Positions 1 to 12,500 of a stretch of 64,000 bases of DNA are shown one piece after another (the first letter of the stretch is position 1; each line of letters starts with the position of its first letter). Source of the stretch: Equus caballus (Eukaryota > Chordata > Mammalia > Perissodactyla > Equidae). Position numbers and translations under genes: made by a program. Under the pieces are notes generated by a model, which worked only from the letters and a program-made list of their open reading frames with translations, was not told where the DNA came from and did not search any database. Location: contig NC_091695.1 of NCBI RefSeq assembly GCF_041296265.1, forward strand, positions 17,033,001 through 17,097,000, in the 5' to 3' direction.

Positions 1-155
1 ATCCAGGCCCATCTTCCTCTGCTTTATACGTGGGACGCCTACCACAGCATGGCTTGCCAAGCAGTGCCATGCCCGCACCTGGGATCTGAACCGGCGAACC
101 CCAGGCTGCCTAAGCGGAACGTGCGCACTTAACTGCTGTGCCACGGGCCGGCCTT
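1..155 (-). mobile_element. ERE-type SINE, cut by window edge
   Basis: Antisense copy of an equine tRNA-derived SINE. The right end carries the complement of the element head (gtgccacgggccggcc), preceded by the tRNA-like box B region (gggatctgaaccggcgaa). The tail side lies outside the window. The element is non-coding and of family-typical structure. It supports a perissodactyl source. Confidence 0.85.
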
Positions 156-885
156 GAGATGATATTTTCTTTGAAGCTTAGTGAGTAGCAATCACCCCTA
201 GCATTTTTTATCTTTATATTGGCATTTATTATTTATTACTATCTTTCTCTTTTAACAGCTGTTTGCCCCCAAAATAGTCAAATGCCCTCCTGGACAGAAT
301 AAAATAAAAGGACATGCAGCTCGTTCGCATTGTACATGTTGTAAGCGCTGAAGTCTTCTGACAGAGATACTGGGCAGAGAAGAGACTGGACATCCTATTT
401 CCTCACCTCACGGAGTGGAAACATACACATTTTGCTGGGATATCTGAGAATTCATATCGTATAATTTTGCTTTTTGGCTAGGATTCATACCTTTTCTTTA
501 CTACTAGTTCTGAAGAAAATCAGAGGCATCCTTGAACACTATTATCTTAACTGTATCTCATGTACTTCTGTTATGACATAAGCACAAAGACTCATAAAAA
601 AAGGAAAATTCTGCTTTTAAAATTACCCAGAAATAAAGAAGTTAGTTTTTAGTGTTTCACTATTAAGCATGTTACTGATTTGGGGTTTAATATTTATATT
701 TTTATTTTATAGTAAGGAAATTCATCTATACTTATAATATAACAATATGTTTTTCAGAAAGTGAGGAGGGATTAATTAACCATGCTTACAAACCTATAAA
801 TATGGTCATATTTTTCCTTGACCTCTTTTCATCACATACAGATAAATTTTTAAATATTTAATTATAATTGTACCTGGAAGGTTAA
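156..885. other. AT-rich spacer, nothing recognised
   Basis: No coding frame of note, no RNA gene and no repeat that I can name. The stretch is strongly AT-rich with runs such as tatttatatttttattttatag. Confidence 0.5.
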
Positions 886-1600
886 TTAAGGCCAAGATGG
901 GGCAATAGGGACCAGATTTACCTTCCTGCCTAAAACAAGACAAAACCCAGAAAAAATATATGAAATAATGGTTTTCAAGACACTAGATGTCAGAAACAAC
1001 TGACAGTAATAACTGAGAGATGGGAAACAAACAACCTGAGCCTTAGGATCGTCCCAGCTTACTGACTTTAAAAAGCTTCCATGCTGTGGTGCAGAGAGGG
1101 ATACCTGGGAAGATCCTGGTAGACTCCTCGAGGTGAGCAGATGTAGCTGAGAGTCTGAGGAGACCAAGGCACCAAGGCACCAAGACACCAAGGCACCAGT
1201 GAAGCTAGAATTCTGAGGGTAAAATACTGAAGAGAGTAGAGCTGGGGTGGGGTGGGGGGAGAGAGAGAATACTGGAGAACTGCAGAGGATCCCTCTCAAT
1301 TATTGATCAGGGAACTGACCAGTGTGTGAGTTTGAGGAAACTACTTGAAGCTGGGGGAAGATTTATCCAGATGGATTAGAGAGAAGAGTGCCCAGTGCTC
1401 ACACTCGGCCAGGAATAGCACCTATTCTCACCATTTGGAAAACCTCATGGTTCACCCGGCAGGGCTTTGGGTTGAGTACTTGGGAAGATTTTGCTTCAGT
1501 TATGGGGCATAATTAGCCCTAGACTGAGTACGGCTCCAGACCTGCCTGATAAACCACAACAGCAAGAACAAAAAAATAGCAAAAGAAAACATCCCTAAGA
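886..1600 (+). mobile_element. Old L1M/HAL1-like 5' UTR fragment
   Basis: The stretch opens with gccaagatgg, the usual start of LINE-1 5' UTRs, and goes on into GC-richer non-coding sequence with L1-like phrases. It ends in an A-rich run (aacaaaaaaatagcaaaag). The 137-codon antisense open frame over it is not a gene. The subfamily is uncertain. Confidence 0.5.
1163..1199. repeat. Short 8-bp tandem repeat
   Basis: About 4.5 copies of the unit ACCAAGGC, one copy with a single change (accaagac). It lies inside the L1 5' UTR-like block. Confidence 0.85.
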
Positions 1601-2860
1601 ATCAATCTAAATATTGTGTTCAGAATTTTGTGTCTACGTTAAAGTGAGATATTGATCTGATTATTTTCTTGTGATGCTCTTGTTTCACTCTGGTATAAGG
1701 GTTATGCTGGGTGCACAAAATGAGTTAGGAAGTACTTTAATTTCCTCGCACTCCTGAAAGTGTTTATATAAGATTGGTTCTATTTCATGATTAATTGTTA
1801 TGAAGAATTCATTGATAAAGCTATACAGGAATGGAATTTTGTTGGGGAAGGGAAGGATTTTAAAGAATTAATTTACTTAAGAGGTATTAGATTATTCTAA
1901 TTTTTAATTTTTTTCTGTATTTTTTTAGAAATTTCTGTTGTTCATAGCAGCAGTCCATTTTCTCTTAGTTGGCAAGTTTATTGTCATAAATTCATTTACA
2001 AATCCTTTTATTATCATTTTAAGAACTGTAAAATCTGCAATGATGACACTCTTCATCATTCTTGATTCTGATTATTTTTTTCTGTTATTTTTTCTTAATC
2101 CATTTAGTGAGGAACTTATGAATTTTATTAATCTTTCAAAGAATCAATTCCTAGGTTTATATATTTTCTCTAATTTTCAATTAATTTCTATTTCAATGAG
2201 TTCTATCTTTTATTTACTATTTCCAATCTACAATGTTCTCTGGGTTTATTTTGCTTTTCCTTTTTCTGTCTCTTGAGATGGAAGCTTAGTTCATTTCTTA
2301 TAATATTTCTTGTTTTCTAGTACTTGCATTTAAAGCTGTGGATTTCTCTCTAAGCACTCCTTTAGCTGCACCCAGTAAATTTATGCATACATGTATATAT
2401 ATAAAATCTTTCATATATCTTTTATATAGATTATATATGTCATTATCTTCCTGTTGAAAATTTATTTTAAAAAATGTTCTTGGGTAATTTAGACTTGTAT
2501 TGCTTAATTTGTAAATAACTGGGAAATGTTATTATATTTTTATCAATTTTTAGTTGAATTACATTGTCCTAAGATATATATTCCATATGACTTAAGTCCT
2601 TTGAAATGCACTGCAACTTTTTTATGGCCTAGTGTACTGTCTATTTTGGTGAGCATTCCATGGGCACTTCGAGATAAATGCAATAGTCCCACAACTGTTT
2701 TCTCTTTCCCCACTCCAATACTAACGCAATTTCTATCAATTTGCCTGACTGAAACTGTGAGACAAACTTCATCTGCATTTGAAATAAGTTTTAAATGGCA
2801 TTCACATCTTCTGGAGGTCAGTTCAGATGTCATCTGCAAAGACATAACTCAAAATTAGAC
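1601..2860 (-). mobile_element. Old L1M ORF2 fragment, antisense
   Basis: The + strand reads as the complement of diverged LINE-1 ORF2. Phrases such as ctgggtgcacaaaatgag, ttagctgcacccag and the 'gagcattccatgggcac' endonuclease-region phrase occur in the same order as in the recognisable L1s elsewhere in this window. It is heavily mutated and the open frames over it are remnants. It predates the perissodactyl-specific insertions. Confidence 0.6.
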
Positions 2861-3407
2861 AGGTTTGTCTATTTTGAAGGTAATGATTTAAACAAGAAAG
2901 TTTTTACATATTTCACTTCTACCCAGACTGGACTTTTCCCTTGAGGTGATTTGACCTCAAGTTGTTCTTTTATGATTTTACCCCCAGAGGAGGTGGTTCT
3001 GTAAGTTTTCTTCTGCATGGTGATTATCCTGGCGGCATCTCTGGAGATGCAGAGTCGACCTTCAAAATTATGATTAAAGTCCCAATGAATTTAATTAGAG
3101 AAAAAGCACAGTTGGAGATGCATCATTGAATGACTCAATAATATGTGCCGTATTTCAAACATATACAAAGTGTTTGCAGACCTTTGCCCTTACCTCAGAG
3201 AGGTTTGTCTGTACCAGTATTCACATGACTGCTTTTTTTAGGAATTGAATGATGAATTCAAAACATAGTGAATTATGTATATATGAAGTTATTCTCCATT
3301 CCTTCAGGCAAATCAAATTCAACAACGCTGTATGAAGACAGATCAGTTAAACCAATTGAGGATCAAAATGTCGTAAAGGTTATTTCACTTTTATTGGTAT
3401 AAAACAC
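2861..3407. other. Unassigned spacer
   Basis: No gene, RNA or nameable repeat seen. The right end provides the target site of the ERE that follows. Confidence 0.45.
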
Positions 3408-3423
3408 AAACTGCAAAATATAT

Positions 3424-3663
3424 TTTTTTTGTGGAAGCTTAGCCCTGAGCTAACATCTGCCACCAATCCTCCTCTTTTTGCTGAGGAAGATTGGCCCTGA
3501 GCCAACATCTGTGTCCATCTTCCTCTATTTTATATGTGGGATGCCTGCCACAGCATGGCTTGATAAGCGATGGGTAGGTCCGTGCCTGGGATCCCAACTG
3601 GTGAACCACGGGCCACTGAAATGGAACACGCGGACTTAACCCCTGTGTCACAGTGCCCCCCCC
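3424..3663 (-). mobile_element. ERE SINE with target-site duplication
   Basis: Antisense ERE with a duplicated tail motif: the phrase gccctgagc(t/c)aacatctg occurs twice, at about 3,441 and 3,494. The flanking duplication is aaactgcaaaatat (3,408-3,421) against aaactgctaaatat (3,664-3,677), one mismatch. The open frame on the minus strand across it is just SINE sequence. Confidence 0.88.
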
Positions 3664-3677
3664 AAACTGCTAAATAT

Positions 3678-5059
3678 TTATCTAAATAATTCAGAGTTTT
3701 CTCTCCCACAAAGTTTACACATTTAACCTCAAAAGGTTGATTTAAAATTTGTTTGTTATTAGGACAAATCCTGCCAAAAATGAAGATTTGGGGTTTCTTT
3801 ATTCACAATCAAGATTCAGACTTCTTTAGACTACAGGACATTTTGAAAATCCAAATAATTTAAAAGGTAACATTTTTATGAAAGACTGAAATGAACCAGA
3901 CTTCCTGCACTCATGGTAAGAATTAGTCACAGGGAGACGGTTCAAGATCCAGTGACAGTGGACATGTTATCTTGCTCTCTGTGTTCACAGAGATGGCAGC
4001 ACTGCATGAAGGACAAGGGAGAAGGTGCCACAAGCTGGAACTTGGATGGAATGACTGTCTCATTATGCAGGTAACCCAGGAAGTGTATTTATATATAAGA
4101 TTCTGAACTAGGCTTTATATTTTGCAAGAATGCATTGATAGTGTGGGAATTCACTGTCTTTTGAAAGTTCTCCTATGTCATTCTGTTCATCAGCCATGTT
4201 AGGATCCTTTGTGATTACGAAAATATGAGGGGATTGACTCATTTCTGTAACACTTTTTGCATATTTTCCTATGATAAAGATCCAGAATAAATTTATCTTC
4301 TCTAACATCAGTATTTTTAGGAACTATTTTCAAGTATAACTATTTGGGGATATTTTAATGGGCAGATATGTCGAAATCTCCTGATAGGTTCAGTTAATAT
4401 GTTCTCTAAGCACTGTTTGTTAATCTTTTAAAAATTAGAGAATGACACAGCGTCTCTAGAACTTGGATGAGTGACTTTCAAAAGCTTAAGGTAACACTTT
4501 AGTAAGCAAGCTGTTGCTTCAATTTCTGTTTTTCTGTTCTCAGGTGAGTTTCAGCATCCTATCATTTATTTACTGCCATTTGGATGTAGTCTTCCTTCAA
4601 TTGCTTCTTTGTATGATTTGCCCACTTTGCTGTTGGTTTGTTTGCCTTTCATTTGTTAATTGCTTAGAGCTCTTTTTCTATATTGATATTAGCTCTGTGT
4701 ATGTCCTCTAAAATGTAAACCTTTTCCCTAAACTACTTCTGTCTATTGATGTTACAGTATCTTTTCCTAAATCCTTAAAAGTTTTGAAATTGTCAACTAT
4801 GTCTATTTCGGATTTCACTTATTAGGTAAGAATGTTATCCTACCCTTGGAATGTAGAAAGCCATCTCTTTTATTAACTGGAAAGTGAAGATAAATTAAGT
4901 CTTACTTTATTTTTTCATTAAAGTTTTAATCTATTTTTATTTTATTTTTGTATGTTATTAGCTATATGTACAATTTTATTAACTTCCAGATGGAAAGCTA
5001 GTTGTGGCAACCCATTTATATAATAATGTGTCCTTCCCCACGTATGTCTCTAATGACTT
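3678..5059. other. Unassigned region upstream of OR gene 1
   Basis: AT-rich and non-coding. The non-coding first exon and promoter of the downstream OR gene could lie here, but the sequence shows no decisive promoter. The 65-66 codon open frames here (about 4,108-4,308 and 4,514-4,711) have no recognisable content. Confidence 0.45.
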
Positions 5060-5190
5060 GTCTCTCTATTACTCGGTAATATTACTGAGGGTAGGGACCA
5101 TATTTTAAGCATCCTTGTATTCTTTTAATCTCTGAATGTATTGGTACGTGATAAATCATAATGCCTATTTGTTGAATGAAGAAACAAATT
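5060..5190 (+). mobile_element. L2 3'-end fragment
   Basis: The block reads ctgagggtagggaccatattt, then ctctgaatgtattgg and gttgaatgaag. This is the order of the conserved L2 3' end ('gggcagggaccgtgtctt', 'cagtgcctggcac', 'aataaatgaatg'). It is an ancient mammal-wide fragment just upstream of the OR exon. Confidence 0.6.
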
Positions 5191-5221
5191 ATGTCAAGAT
5201 TTCAGGAAGTCACTAGTAATA

Positions 5222-5234
5222 ACTATATTTGCAG
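5222..5234 (+). promoter_or_regulatory. Candidate splice acceptor before OR gene 1
   Basis: The tract actatatttgcag ends 44 nt before the ATG at 5,279. OR coding exons are normally preceded by one or more non-coding exons, and the two intact paralogs here have acceptors at matching places. The leader after it (cctgaactctgaaataagac) resembles the leader of OR gene 2. Confidence 0.5.
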
Positions 5235-5278
5235 GTAATCTTGTCCTGAACTCTGAAATAAGACGTAGAGAAGAACCT

Positions 5279-6196
5279 ATGGAACAAAGGAAAAATGTGA
5301 CTGAATTTGTACTCTTGGGGCTCACTCAGAGCCTCCAGGGTCAGAAGATACTATTTGTTGTGTTCTTGCTCATCTACATTGTGACAATGGTGGGCAACCT
5401 ACTCATTGTCATGACTGTGGTAGTCAGCCCAACCCTGGATGCCCCCATGTACTTCTTTCTTGGCTACTTGTCATTTATGGATGCTGTTTATTCTACTACA
5501 GTCACCCCAAATATGATTATAGACTTACTCTATGAGAAGAAAACCATTTCCTTCCAAGCTTGCATGAGCCAGCTTTTTATAGGGCACTTATTTGGTGGTG
5601 CTGAGATTTTACTCCTGGTGGTCATGGCCTATGACCGCTATGTGGCCATCTGCAAACCCTTGCATTATTTGACAATCATGAATCAACGTGTGCGTGTTCT
5701 GCTGCTTCTGTTGGCCTGGCTTGGAGGTTTTCTGCATGCTGTAGTTCAACTTCTCTTTGTCTACAACCTTCCCTTCTGTGGCCCCAATGTCATCGACCAC
5801 TTCATCTGTGACATGTACCCCTTATTAAAACTTGCCTGCACTGACACCTACGTTATTGGTCTCACCGTGGTTGCCAATGATGGGGCAATCTGTGTGGTCA
5901 TCTTTATGCTCTTACTCATCTCCTATGGGGTCATTCTGCACTCCCTGAAGAATCTTACTCAGGAAGGGAAGCGCAAAGCATTATCCACTTGTGGCTCCCA
6001 CATCACTGTGGTGGTCCTCTTCTTTGTCCCTTGTATTTTTATGTATGTGAGACCTCCTTCTACCTTACCCATTGATAAATCCCTGACTGTGTTTTACACC
6101 GTTATCACCCCTATGTTGAACCCTTTAATCTATACTCTGAGAAATGGAGAGATGAAAAATGCCATGAAAAAGCTCTGGACCAGAAAAAGAAAATGA
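5279..6196 (+). CDS. Olfactory receptor, family 4 (OR4A/OR4C-like), OR gene 1
   Basis: A seven-transmembrane odorant receptor that signals through Golf in the cilia of olfactory neurons. The frame is 305 codons in one exon, a normal class II OR length. Visible hallmarks are the N-glycosylation site NVT at residues 6-8, GN at 39-40 in TM1, PMYFFL from 56, [10 protein letters not shown] at 116-125 (end of TM3), Cys95 with the Cys167/177/187 loop set, SY at 215-216 in TM5, KALSTCGSH at 233-241 before TM6 and NPLIY at 281-285 in TM7. The start is the only ATG that gives the family-typical N-terminus. It aligns without gaps to the ORs at 36.9 and 52.0 kb for about 300 residues, so all three are tandem duplicates. 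Oddities: the basic tail is short (ends KRK) and residue 201 is D where both paralogs have G (VANDGAIC). It is probably functional. The subfamily (OR4A or OR4C) needs a tree. Confidence 0.95.
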   Translation: MEQRKNVTEFVLLGLTQSLQGQKILFVVFLLIYIVTMVGNLLIVMTVVVSPTLDAPMYFFLGYLSFMDAVYSTTVTPNMIIDLLYEKKTISFQACMSQLFIGHLFGGAEILLLVVMAYDRYVAICKPLHYLTIMNQRVRVLLLLLAWLGGFLHAVVQLLFVYNLPFCGPNVIDHFICDMYPLLKLACTDTYVIGLTVVANDGAICVVIFMLLLISYGVILHSLKNLTQEGKRKALSTCGSHITVVVLFFVPCIFMYVRPPSTLPIDKSLTVFYTVITPMLNPLIYTLRNGEMKNAMKKLWTRKRK

Positions 6197-7533
6197 GGCA
6201 GCAGAGAAATGTACCACCTGTTTTCAATGAAGAATTGCTCCTTCCAGGAAAGCCATGTGTGATTATTTAATTATAGTAAATTTTTCCTCAGGTTTAATAA
6301 CTTGGACATTATGAAAAATATTTATGTGAAAACTTTGAATGATTTAAATATATTTTTAAGATTTTCATAATTTCTTAGGAAAATATATGTTCAGTTTTTG
6401 TGCATAAAAAGTCTCTTGAAAAGTATAGAATTATGTTCTATATGATGAGTTATGCTACACTTAATGCTGTAAATTAATTTTAGTTAGAAGATTTTCTCAT
6501 GTTTCTCTCTTAAATAACATAATATTTTTCAGAATTAATAGTCTTCATTACAGATTTCAGAAAAGTAAAATAAGAAATAAAAACTTGCTTCACTCCTCCC
6601 CACATAGACAGCCCATATTAATATTTGAAGTGTATATCTTATGTTTGTATCTATGAGATACTTTAAATATATAATTCTGTTCATATTGCTTAGCACGTTA
6701 AGGTTGAAGAGGAATGATGCTTCAGAGTTCTAATATTAATCACAAGGAGGCTAAGTAAATAAGACGATTCTAATGAGCAAGGCAGATATGCAGAAAAATA
6801 ACTACATTGTATGTATTGTTCTGATTAGGAAATCATAGTATCTCCTCAAGTGGAACAATTTTGTTTTGGTGTTACTTTTTCAAAAAGATCCATTAATCTT
6901 CCCAGATTGTTTAGAATATCTGATAAGACTTCTGCTATTTTTCAATATTCGCATCCCCTTTCTTAGCTTATAGTGTTTCATAGCCTTCTATACTGACCCA
7001 GACCCTGCCTTTCATATGTAAAATCGCATAATCCATAATCCTTGAGCTTCAAATATGCAATACAGAAGTCCACAACAGATATTTTGGGTGATGTTGTTAA
7101 GAAAGATGCTGACACTATATTCTATTCTTCCCTCTCTTATTAATGGATTGAAGATTATTAGGTAATAAAGAGGCCCGAATACGTTGTTTTATTTAACAGA
7201 GACCTCAATCATAAAATCCTTTCTTTCTCTGAATCAGGCTTGAAACAAAATATTATCTCTCCCTAAAATGTCAGGAAGCATGTGTAAAAGAAACTCATAA
7301 TTCTGCCTCCCTTATTTGGTCTGGATTCCTAAGGGGCTAAGGCTATGGGGCAACAAGTCCTTTTCATTGGCAAATCACACAGTATGAGAATCCTTGTATG
7401 CTGATTTTTATCCCTGTTATTGGAGATTTCTTACATCATCTCAAAGTCTTCCCAAAATAATACTATTCACCAAATGATATCAAGTATATGACTCATCTGA
7501 ATTTATATAATTAACTCCTTCTCTTTTGGACAT
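6197..7533. other. 3' flank of OR gene 1, otherwise unassigned
   Basis: AT-rich and non-coding. A possible polyadenylation signal AATAAA lies near 6,576 (agaaataaaaac), about 380 nt after the stop. No other gene or nameable repeat seen. Confidence 0.5.
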
Positions 7534-7894
7534 TGCTATAGACTGAAAGTTTGTGTCCTCCCCAAGTTCACAAGTTAAATCCTTTATAATGTGGTGGTAT
7601 TTGAAAGTAGGCTTTTGAGGAAGTACTTAGATCATGAAGGTGGAGTCCTCTTGAATGAGATTAGTGTTCTTATAAAAGAGACCCCAGAGAGCTCCCTTGT
7701 CCCTTCTGCCCTGTTGAGGACACAGCAAAGAATTGGCTGTCTGTGAACTAGAAAGCAGGTCCTCACAAGACATGGAATCAGCTGGCGCCTTATCTTGGAC
7801 TTCTGAGCCTCCAAAACTGTGACAAATAATTTTTTTTTGTTTAAGCCACCCAGTCTATGGTATTCTATAATAACAGTCCAAATGGAGTTAAACA
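7534..7894 (+). mobile_element. MaLR solo LTR (MST/MLT1-type, ERVL-MaLR), fossil
   Basis: A solitary LTR of about 360 bp. It starts tgctatagactgaaagtt and ends near ggagttaaaca. In order it has the MaLR phrases ttataaaagagacccc, gaggacacagcaaag, ggcgccttatcttggac, cctccaaaactgtgac and taagccacccagtctatgg. It is diverged and an old eutherian insertion. No internal region is attached. Confidence 0.85.
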
Positions 7895-8487
7895 TTTAGT
7901 TAATTTTCAAATTTGTATAATTATTTCAATTGATGAGGTAGAAATGTTTATTAATTGCCTGTGTTCATTGGTCTATTCTCTCCCTGAAGTTAGGGAAGGT
8001 TACTTAGTTGTCTTTGTGCTCTCTGTTCCCTGCATGGTGTCTGGGACATAGAATCCACCCCATAAACTTGGTTGTTACTTGTATCCTTGAATTCTTGTTC
8101 TATTGGAGTGAGAATTTTCACTGATGAATTTCCCTGAAGTCTTTCTACATTAAATATATATATTTGTGATAAATATTTGCTCTTCTTTGATATTTGGTAC
8201 AAATGTTAACCTTATGTTATTTATGCTATAATTATGGCTGTTGTTATATAAAGATGTTATATTTTTATATTCCTTTACTTTTCAACTTCTATCAAATAAC
8301 TCTTGGGAAATTCCATTTTCTTCAGTGATATTATAAATTTTAACCTCTTGTTTTCTTTGATAACTTTTCAAAAAACTTACTTTTTAATCACTCTAGATTT
8401 TAATTTTGTTTGCGATTAGGAAATATCTAAGCCCATTTTCCCCAAACAGGTGAAACAATCTGCCAACATTATTATTTTCTTTTTTTT
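7895..8487. other. Spacer with a possible L2 trace
   Basis: About 7,960-8,080 (attctctccctgaagttagg ... tgcatggtgtctgggacata) recalls a worn L2 3' end on the + strand. The rest is AT-rich and unassigned, up to the target site of the older L1. Confidence 0.4.
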
Positions 8488-8500
8488 AGTAGTAATTTGA
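8488..8500. repeat. Left target-site duplication of older L1
   Basis: agtagtaatttga, repeated exactly at 21,568-21,580. The similarity reaches further left in diverged form (ccaacattattatt here, ccaacattgttatt at 21,548), so the original duplication may have been 33-37 bp. Confidence 0.6.
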
Positions 8501-8845
8501 TTGTATTTGATTCAGGTGTCTCTCTTTTTTTAATTAATTTTTTTGATTGAGTTCTTAATAGTTCACATCAATGTGAAATTCCAATTGTACATTACTTCTT
8601 CAGTGTCACCACATAAGTGCTCCCCTTCGCCCCCTGTGCCCATCCTCCTAACCCCCTTCCCCTGGTAACCACTGAACTGTTTCCTTTGTCCATGTGTTTA
8701 TTCATATTCCACATGTGAGTGAAATCAGCTAGTGTTTGCCTTTCTCAGTCTGGCTTATTTCACTTAGCATCGTTCTCTCCAGGTCCATCCATGTTGTTGC
8801 AAATGGGATGATTTTGTCTTTTTATATGGCTGAGTATTATTCCAT

Positions 8846-8849
<4 letters not shown>

Positions 8850-8883
<34 letters not shown>
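8850..8883. repeat. (TA)n microsatellite grown inside L1
   Basis: About 16 TA units. They sit at the point where the younger L1 has only the short native sequence tgtgtatatataccat (near 9,657). The tract therefore expanded from L1's own sequence after insertion. Confidence 0.9.
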
Positions 8884-8885
<2 letters not shown>

Positions 8886-9316
8886 ACATCTTCTTTATCC
8901 AATCATTAGTCTATGGGAACTTGGACTGTTTCCATGTCTTGGCTATTATAAGTAGTGCTGCAATGAACATAGGGGTGCATATGTTACTTTGGATTGTTGA
9001 TTTCAAGTTGTTTGGGTAGATACACAGTAGTGGGATAGCTGGGTCGTATGGTAGTTCTATTTTCAGTTTTTTGAGGAACCTCCATAGTGGCTGCACCAGT
9101 TTGTATTCCCACCAGCAATGAATGAGGGTCCCTTTGTCTCCACACTCTCTCCAACATTTGTTATTTTTAGTCTTAGTGATTATAGGCATTTTAACAGGCA
9201 TAAGGTGGTATCTTAGTGTAGTTTTGATTTGCATTTCCCTAATGACTACTGATGTTGAACATCTTTTCAAGTGTTTATTGGCCATCTGTATATCTTTGGA
9301 AAAGTGTCTGTTCATA

Positions 9317-9333
9317 TCCTCTGCCCATTTTTT
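9317..9333. repeat. Left target-site duplication of younger L1
   Basis: tcctctgcccatttttt, identical over 17 bp to 16,392-16,408. The sequence belongs to the older L1's ORF2, which was the insertion target. Confidence 0.92.
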
Positions 9334-9514
9334 TTTATGTTTTTAATTTTATTTATTTTTTTAAATTAATATTATGATAGTTTACAAGCTAGTGAAATTA
9401 AAGTTGTACATTATTGTTAGTCATGTTGTGGGTACACCACTTCACCCTTTGTGCCCTCCCCCGACCTCCCCTTTTCCCGTGGTAACCACCGATCAGTTCT
9501 CCTTGTCCATATGT

Positions 9515-12500
9515 TAACTTCCACCTATGAGTGAAGTCATATAGAGTTTGTCTTTCTCTGTCTGGCTTATTTCACTTAACATAATACCCTCAAGGTCCAT
9601 CCATATTGATGCAAATGGGACGATTTTGTCCTTTTTATGGCTGAGTAGTATTCCATTGTGTATATATACCATATCTTCTTTATTCAATCATCAGTTGCTG
9701 GGCATGTAGGTTGGTTCCACGTCTTGGCTATTGTAAATAATGCTGCGATGAACATAGGGGTGCATGGGACTCTTGGAATTGCTGATTTCAGGTTCTTAGG
9801 ATAGATACCCAGTAGTGGGATGGCTGGGTCATAAGGTATTTCTATTTTTAACTTTTTGGGAAATCTCCATGCTGTTTTCCATAGTGGCTGCACCAGTTTG
9901 AATTCCCACCGACAGTATATGAGGGTTCCTTTTTCTCCACAACCTCTCCAACATTTGTCACTCTTCGTTTTGGATATTTTTGTCATTCTAACAGGTGTAA
10001 GGTGATATCTTAGTGTAGTTTTGATTTGCATTTCCCTGATGATTAGTGATGATGAGCATCTTTTCATGTGTCTCTTGGCCATCCGTATATCTTCTTTGGA
10101 GAAATGTCTGTTCATGTCTTCTGGCCATTTTTTGATCGGGTTGTTTGATTTTTTTGTTGTTGAGCTGTGTGAGTTCTTTATATATTATGGAGATTAACCC
10201 TGTGCCAGATAAGTAGCTTGTAAATATTTTTTCCCAATCAGTGGGCTGTTTTTTTGTTTCAATCCTGTTTTCCCTTGCCTTGAAGAAGCTCTTTAGTCTG
10301 ATGAAGTCCCATTTGTTTATTCTTTCTATTGTTTCCCTCATCTGAGGAGTTATGGTGTCCAAAAAGATTCTTTTGAAACTGATGTCAAAGAGTGTACTGC
10401 CTATATTCTCTTCTAGAAGACTTACTGTTTCATGCCTAATCTTTAGGTCTTTGATCCATTTTGAGTTTATTTTAGTAAATGGTGAAAAAGAATGGTCAAT
10501 TTTCAACCTTTTATATGTGGCTGTCCAGTTTTCCCAGCACCATTTGTTAAAGAGACTTTCTTTTCTCCATTGTAGGCCGTCAGCTCCTTTGTTGAAGATT
10601 AGCTGTCAATAGATGTGTGGTTTTATTTCTGGGTTTTCAATTCTGTTCCATTGATCTGTGCACCTGTTTTTGTACCAGTACCATGCTGTTTTGATTACTG
10701 TAGCTTTGTAGTATGTTTTGAAATCAGGGATTGTGATGACTCTGGTTTTGTTTTTCTTACTCAGGGTTGCTTTAGCAATTCGTGGTCTTTTGTTGCCCCA
10801 TATGAATTTTAGGATTCTTTGTTCAATTTCTGTAAAGAATGTCGTTGGGATTCTGATTGGGATAGTGTTCAATCTGTAGACTGCTTTAGGTAGTATGGAC
10901 ATTTTAACCATGTTTATTCTTCCAATCCATGTGCATGGAATGTCTTTCCATCTCTTTATGTCATCATCAATTTCTTTCAAGAAAGTCTTGTAGTTTTCGT
11001 TGTATAAATCTTTCACTTCCTTTGTTAAATTTATCCTAAGGTATTTTATTCTTTTTGTTGCAGTTGTGAATGGGATTGAGTTCTTGACTACTTTTTCTCT
11101 TAGTTCATAGTTAGCGTATAGAAATGCTACTGATTTATGTATGTTGATTTTATACCCTGCAACTTTGCTGTAGCTGTTGATTGTTTCTAATAGTTTTCCT
11201 ATGGATTCTTTGTGGTTTTCTATATATAAGATCATGTCGTCTGCAAACAGCGAGAGTTTTACTTCTTCGTTGCCTATTTGGACTCCTTTTATTTCTTTTT
11301 CCTGCCGAATTGCTCTGGCCAAAACCTCCAGTACTATGTTGAATAAGAGTGGTGAAAGTGGGCACCCGTGTCTTGTTCCCGTTCTCAGAGGGATGACTTT
11401 CAGTTTTTGTCCATTGAGTATGATGTTGGCTGTGGATTTGTCATATATGGCCTTTATTATGTTGAGGTACGTTCCATCTATACCCCTTTTATTGAGGGTT
11501 TTTATCATAAATGGATGTTGGATCTTGTTGAATGCTTTCTCTGCATCTATTGAGATGATCATGTGGTTTTTGTTTCTCATTTTGTTAATGTAGTGTATCA
11601 CGTTGATTGACTTGCGGATGTTGAACCATCCCTGTGTCCCTAGTATAAATCCACTTGATCGTGGTGTATAATCTTTTTGATGTATTTCTGTATTCGGTTT
11701 GCCAGAATTTTGTTGAGGATTTTTTCATCTATGTTCATCAGTGATATCGGCCTGTAGTTTTCCTTCTTTGTGTTGTCCTTGTCAGGTTTGGGGATCAGAG
11801 TGATGTTGGCTTCACAGAATGTGTTAGGGAGTGCTCCATCTTCCTCAATTTTCTGGAATAGTTTGAGAAGGATAGGTATTAAATCTTCTTTGAATGTTTG
11901 GTAGAATTATCCTGAGAAGCCATCTGGTCCTGGACTCTTATTTTTGGGGAGGTTTTTGATTGCTGTTTCTATTTCTTTACTTGTGATTGGTCTATTCAGA
12001 TTCTCTATTTCTTCCTGATTCAGTTTGGGGAGGTTGTAAGAGTCTAGGACTGTCCATTTCTTCTAGGTTGTTCAATTTGTTGGCATATAGTTTTTCATAG
12101 TATTTTCTTATGATCCCTTGTATTTCTTTGGTATCCGTTGTGATTTCTCCTCTCTCGTTCCTAATTTTATTTATTTGAGATTTCTCTATTTTTTTCTTAG
12201 TGATTCTGGCTAAGGGGCTGTTGATTTTGTTCATTTTTTCGAAGAAGCAACTCTTTGTTTCATTGATCCTTTGTACTGTCTTTTTTGTTTCAAAGTCGTT
12301 TATTTATGCTCTAATTTTTATTATTTCCCACCTTCTACTGACTTTGGGCTTTGTTTGTTCTTTTTCTAATTCTTTTAGGTGTCGTTTGAGGTTGCTTCTG
12401 TGAGATTTTTCTTGTTTAGTGTGGTGAGCCTGAATTGCAATGGATTTCCCTCTTAGCACTGCTTTTGCTGCGTCCCAAATGAATTGGTATGGCGTGTTTT

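Larger units (their letters stand above)
8501..9333 (-). mobile_element. Older L1, 3' portion (interrupted element)
   Basis: The complement of an L1 3' UTR and the last part of ORF2. It contains ctggtaaccactgaactg, the tgtgtatatatacc site, and a minus-strand frame at 8,911-9,315 with the ORF2 C-terminal residues IPLLCIYP and MFIAALL. It breaks off at cctctgcccatttttt, and the same element resumes at 16,409. T-rich sequence at about 8,520-8,545 is the poly(A) side. The part before that, 8,501-8,518, is of unclear origin. Confidence 0.85.

Noticed and set aside
886-1299. 137-codon minus-strand open frame as a gene
   Set aside because: It lies over an L1 5' UTR-like block and an 8-bp tandem repeat. 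The composition follows the repeat and no domain is visible.
5609-5800. Minus-strand frames inside the OR genes (also 37,236-37,448)
   Set aside because: They are shadows of the strongly conserved OR coding sequence on the other strand.
10606-11601. 331-codon minus-strand frame as a host reverse transcriptase gene
   Set aside because: It is the RT segment of the younger L1 ORF2, flanked by the rest of that element and its target-site duplications.
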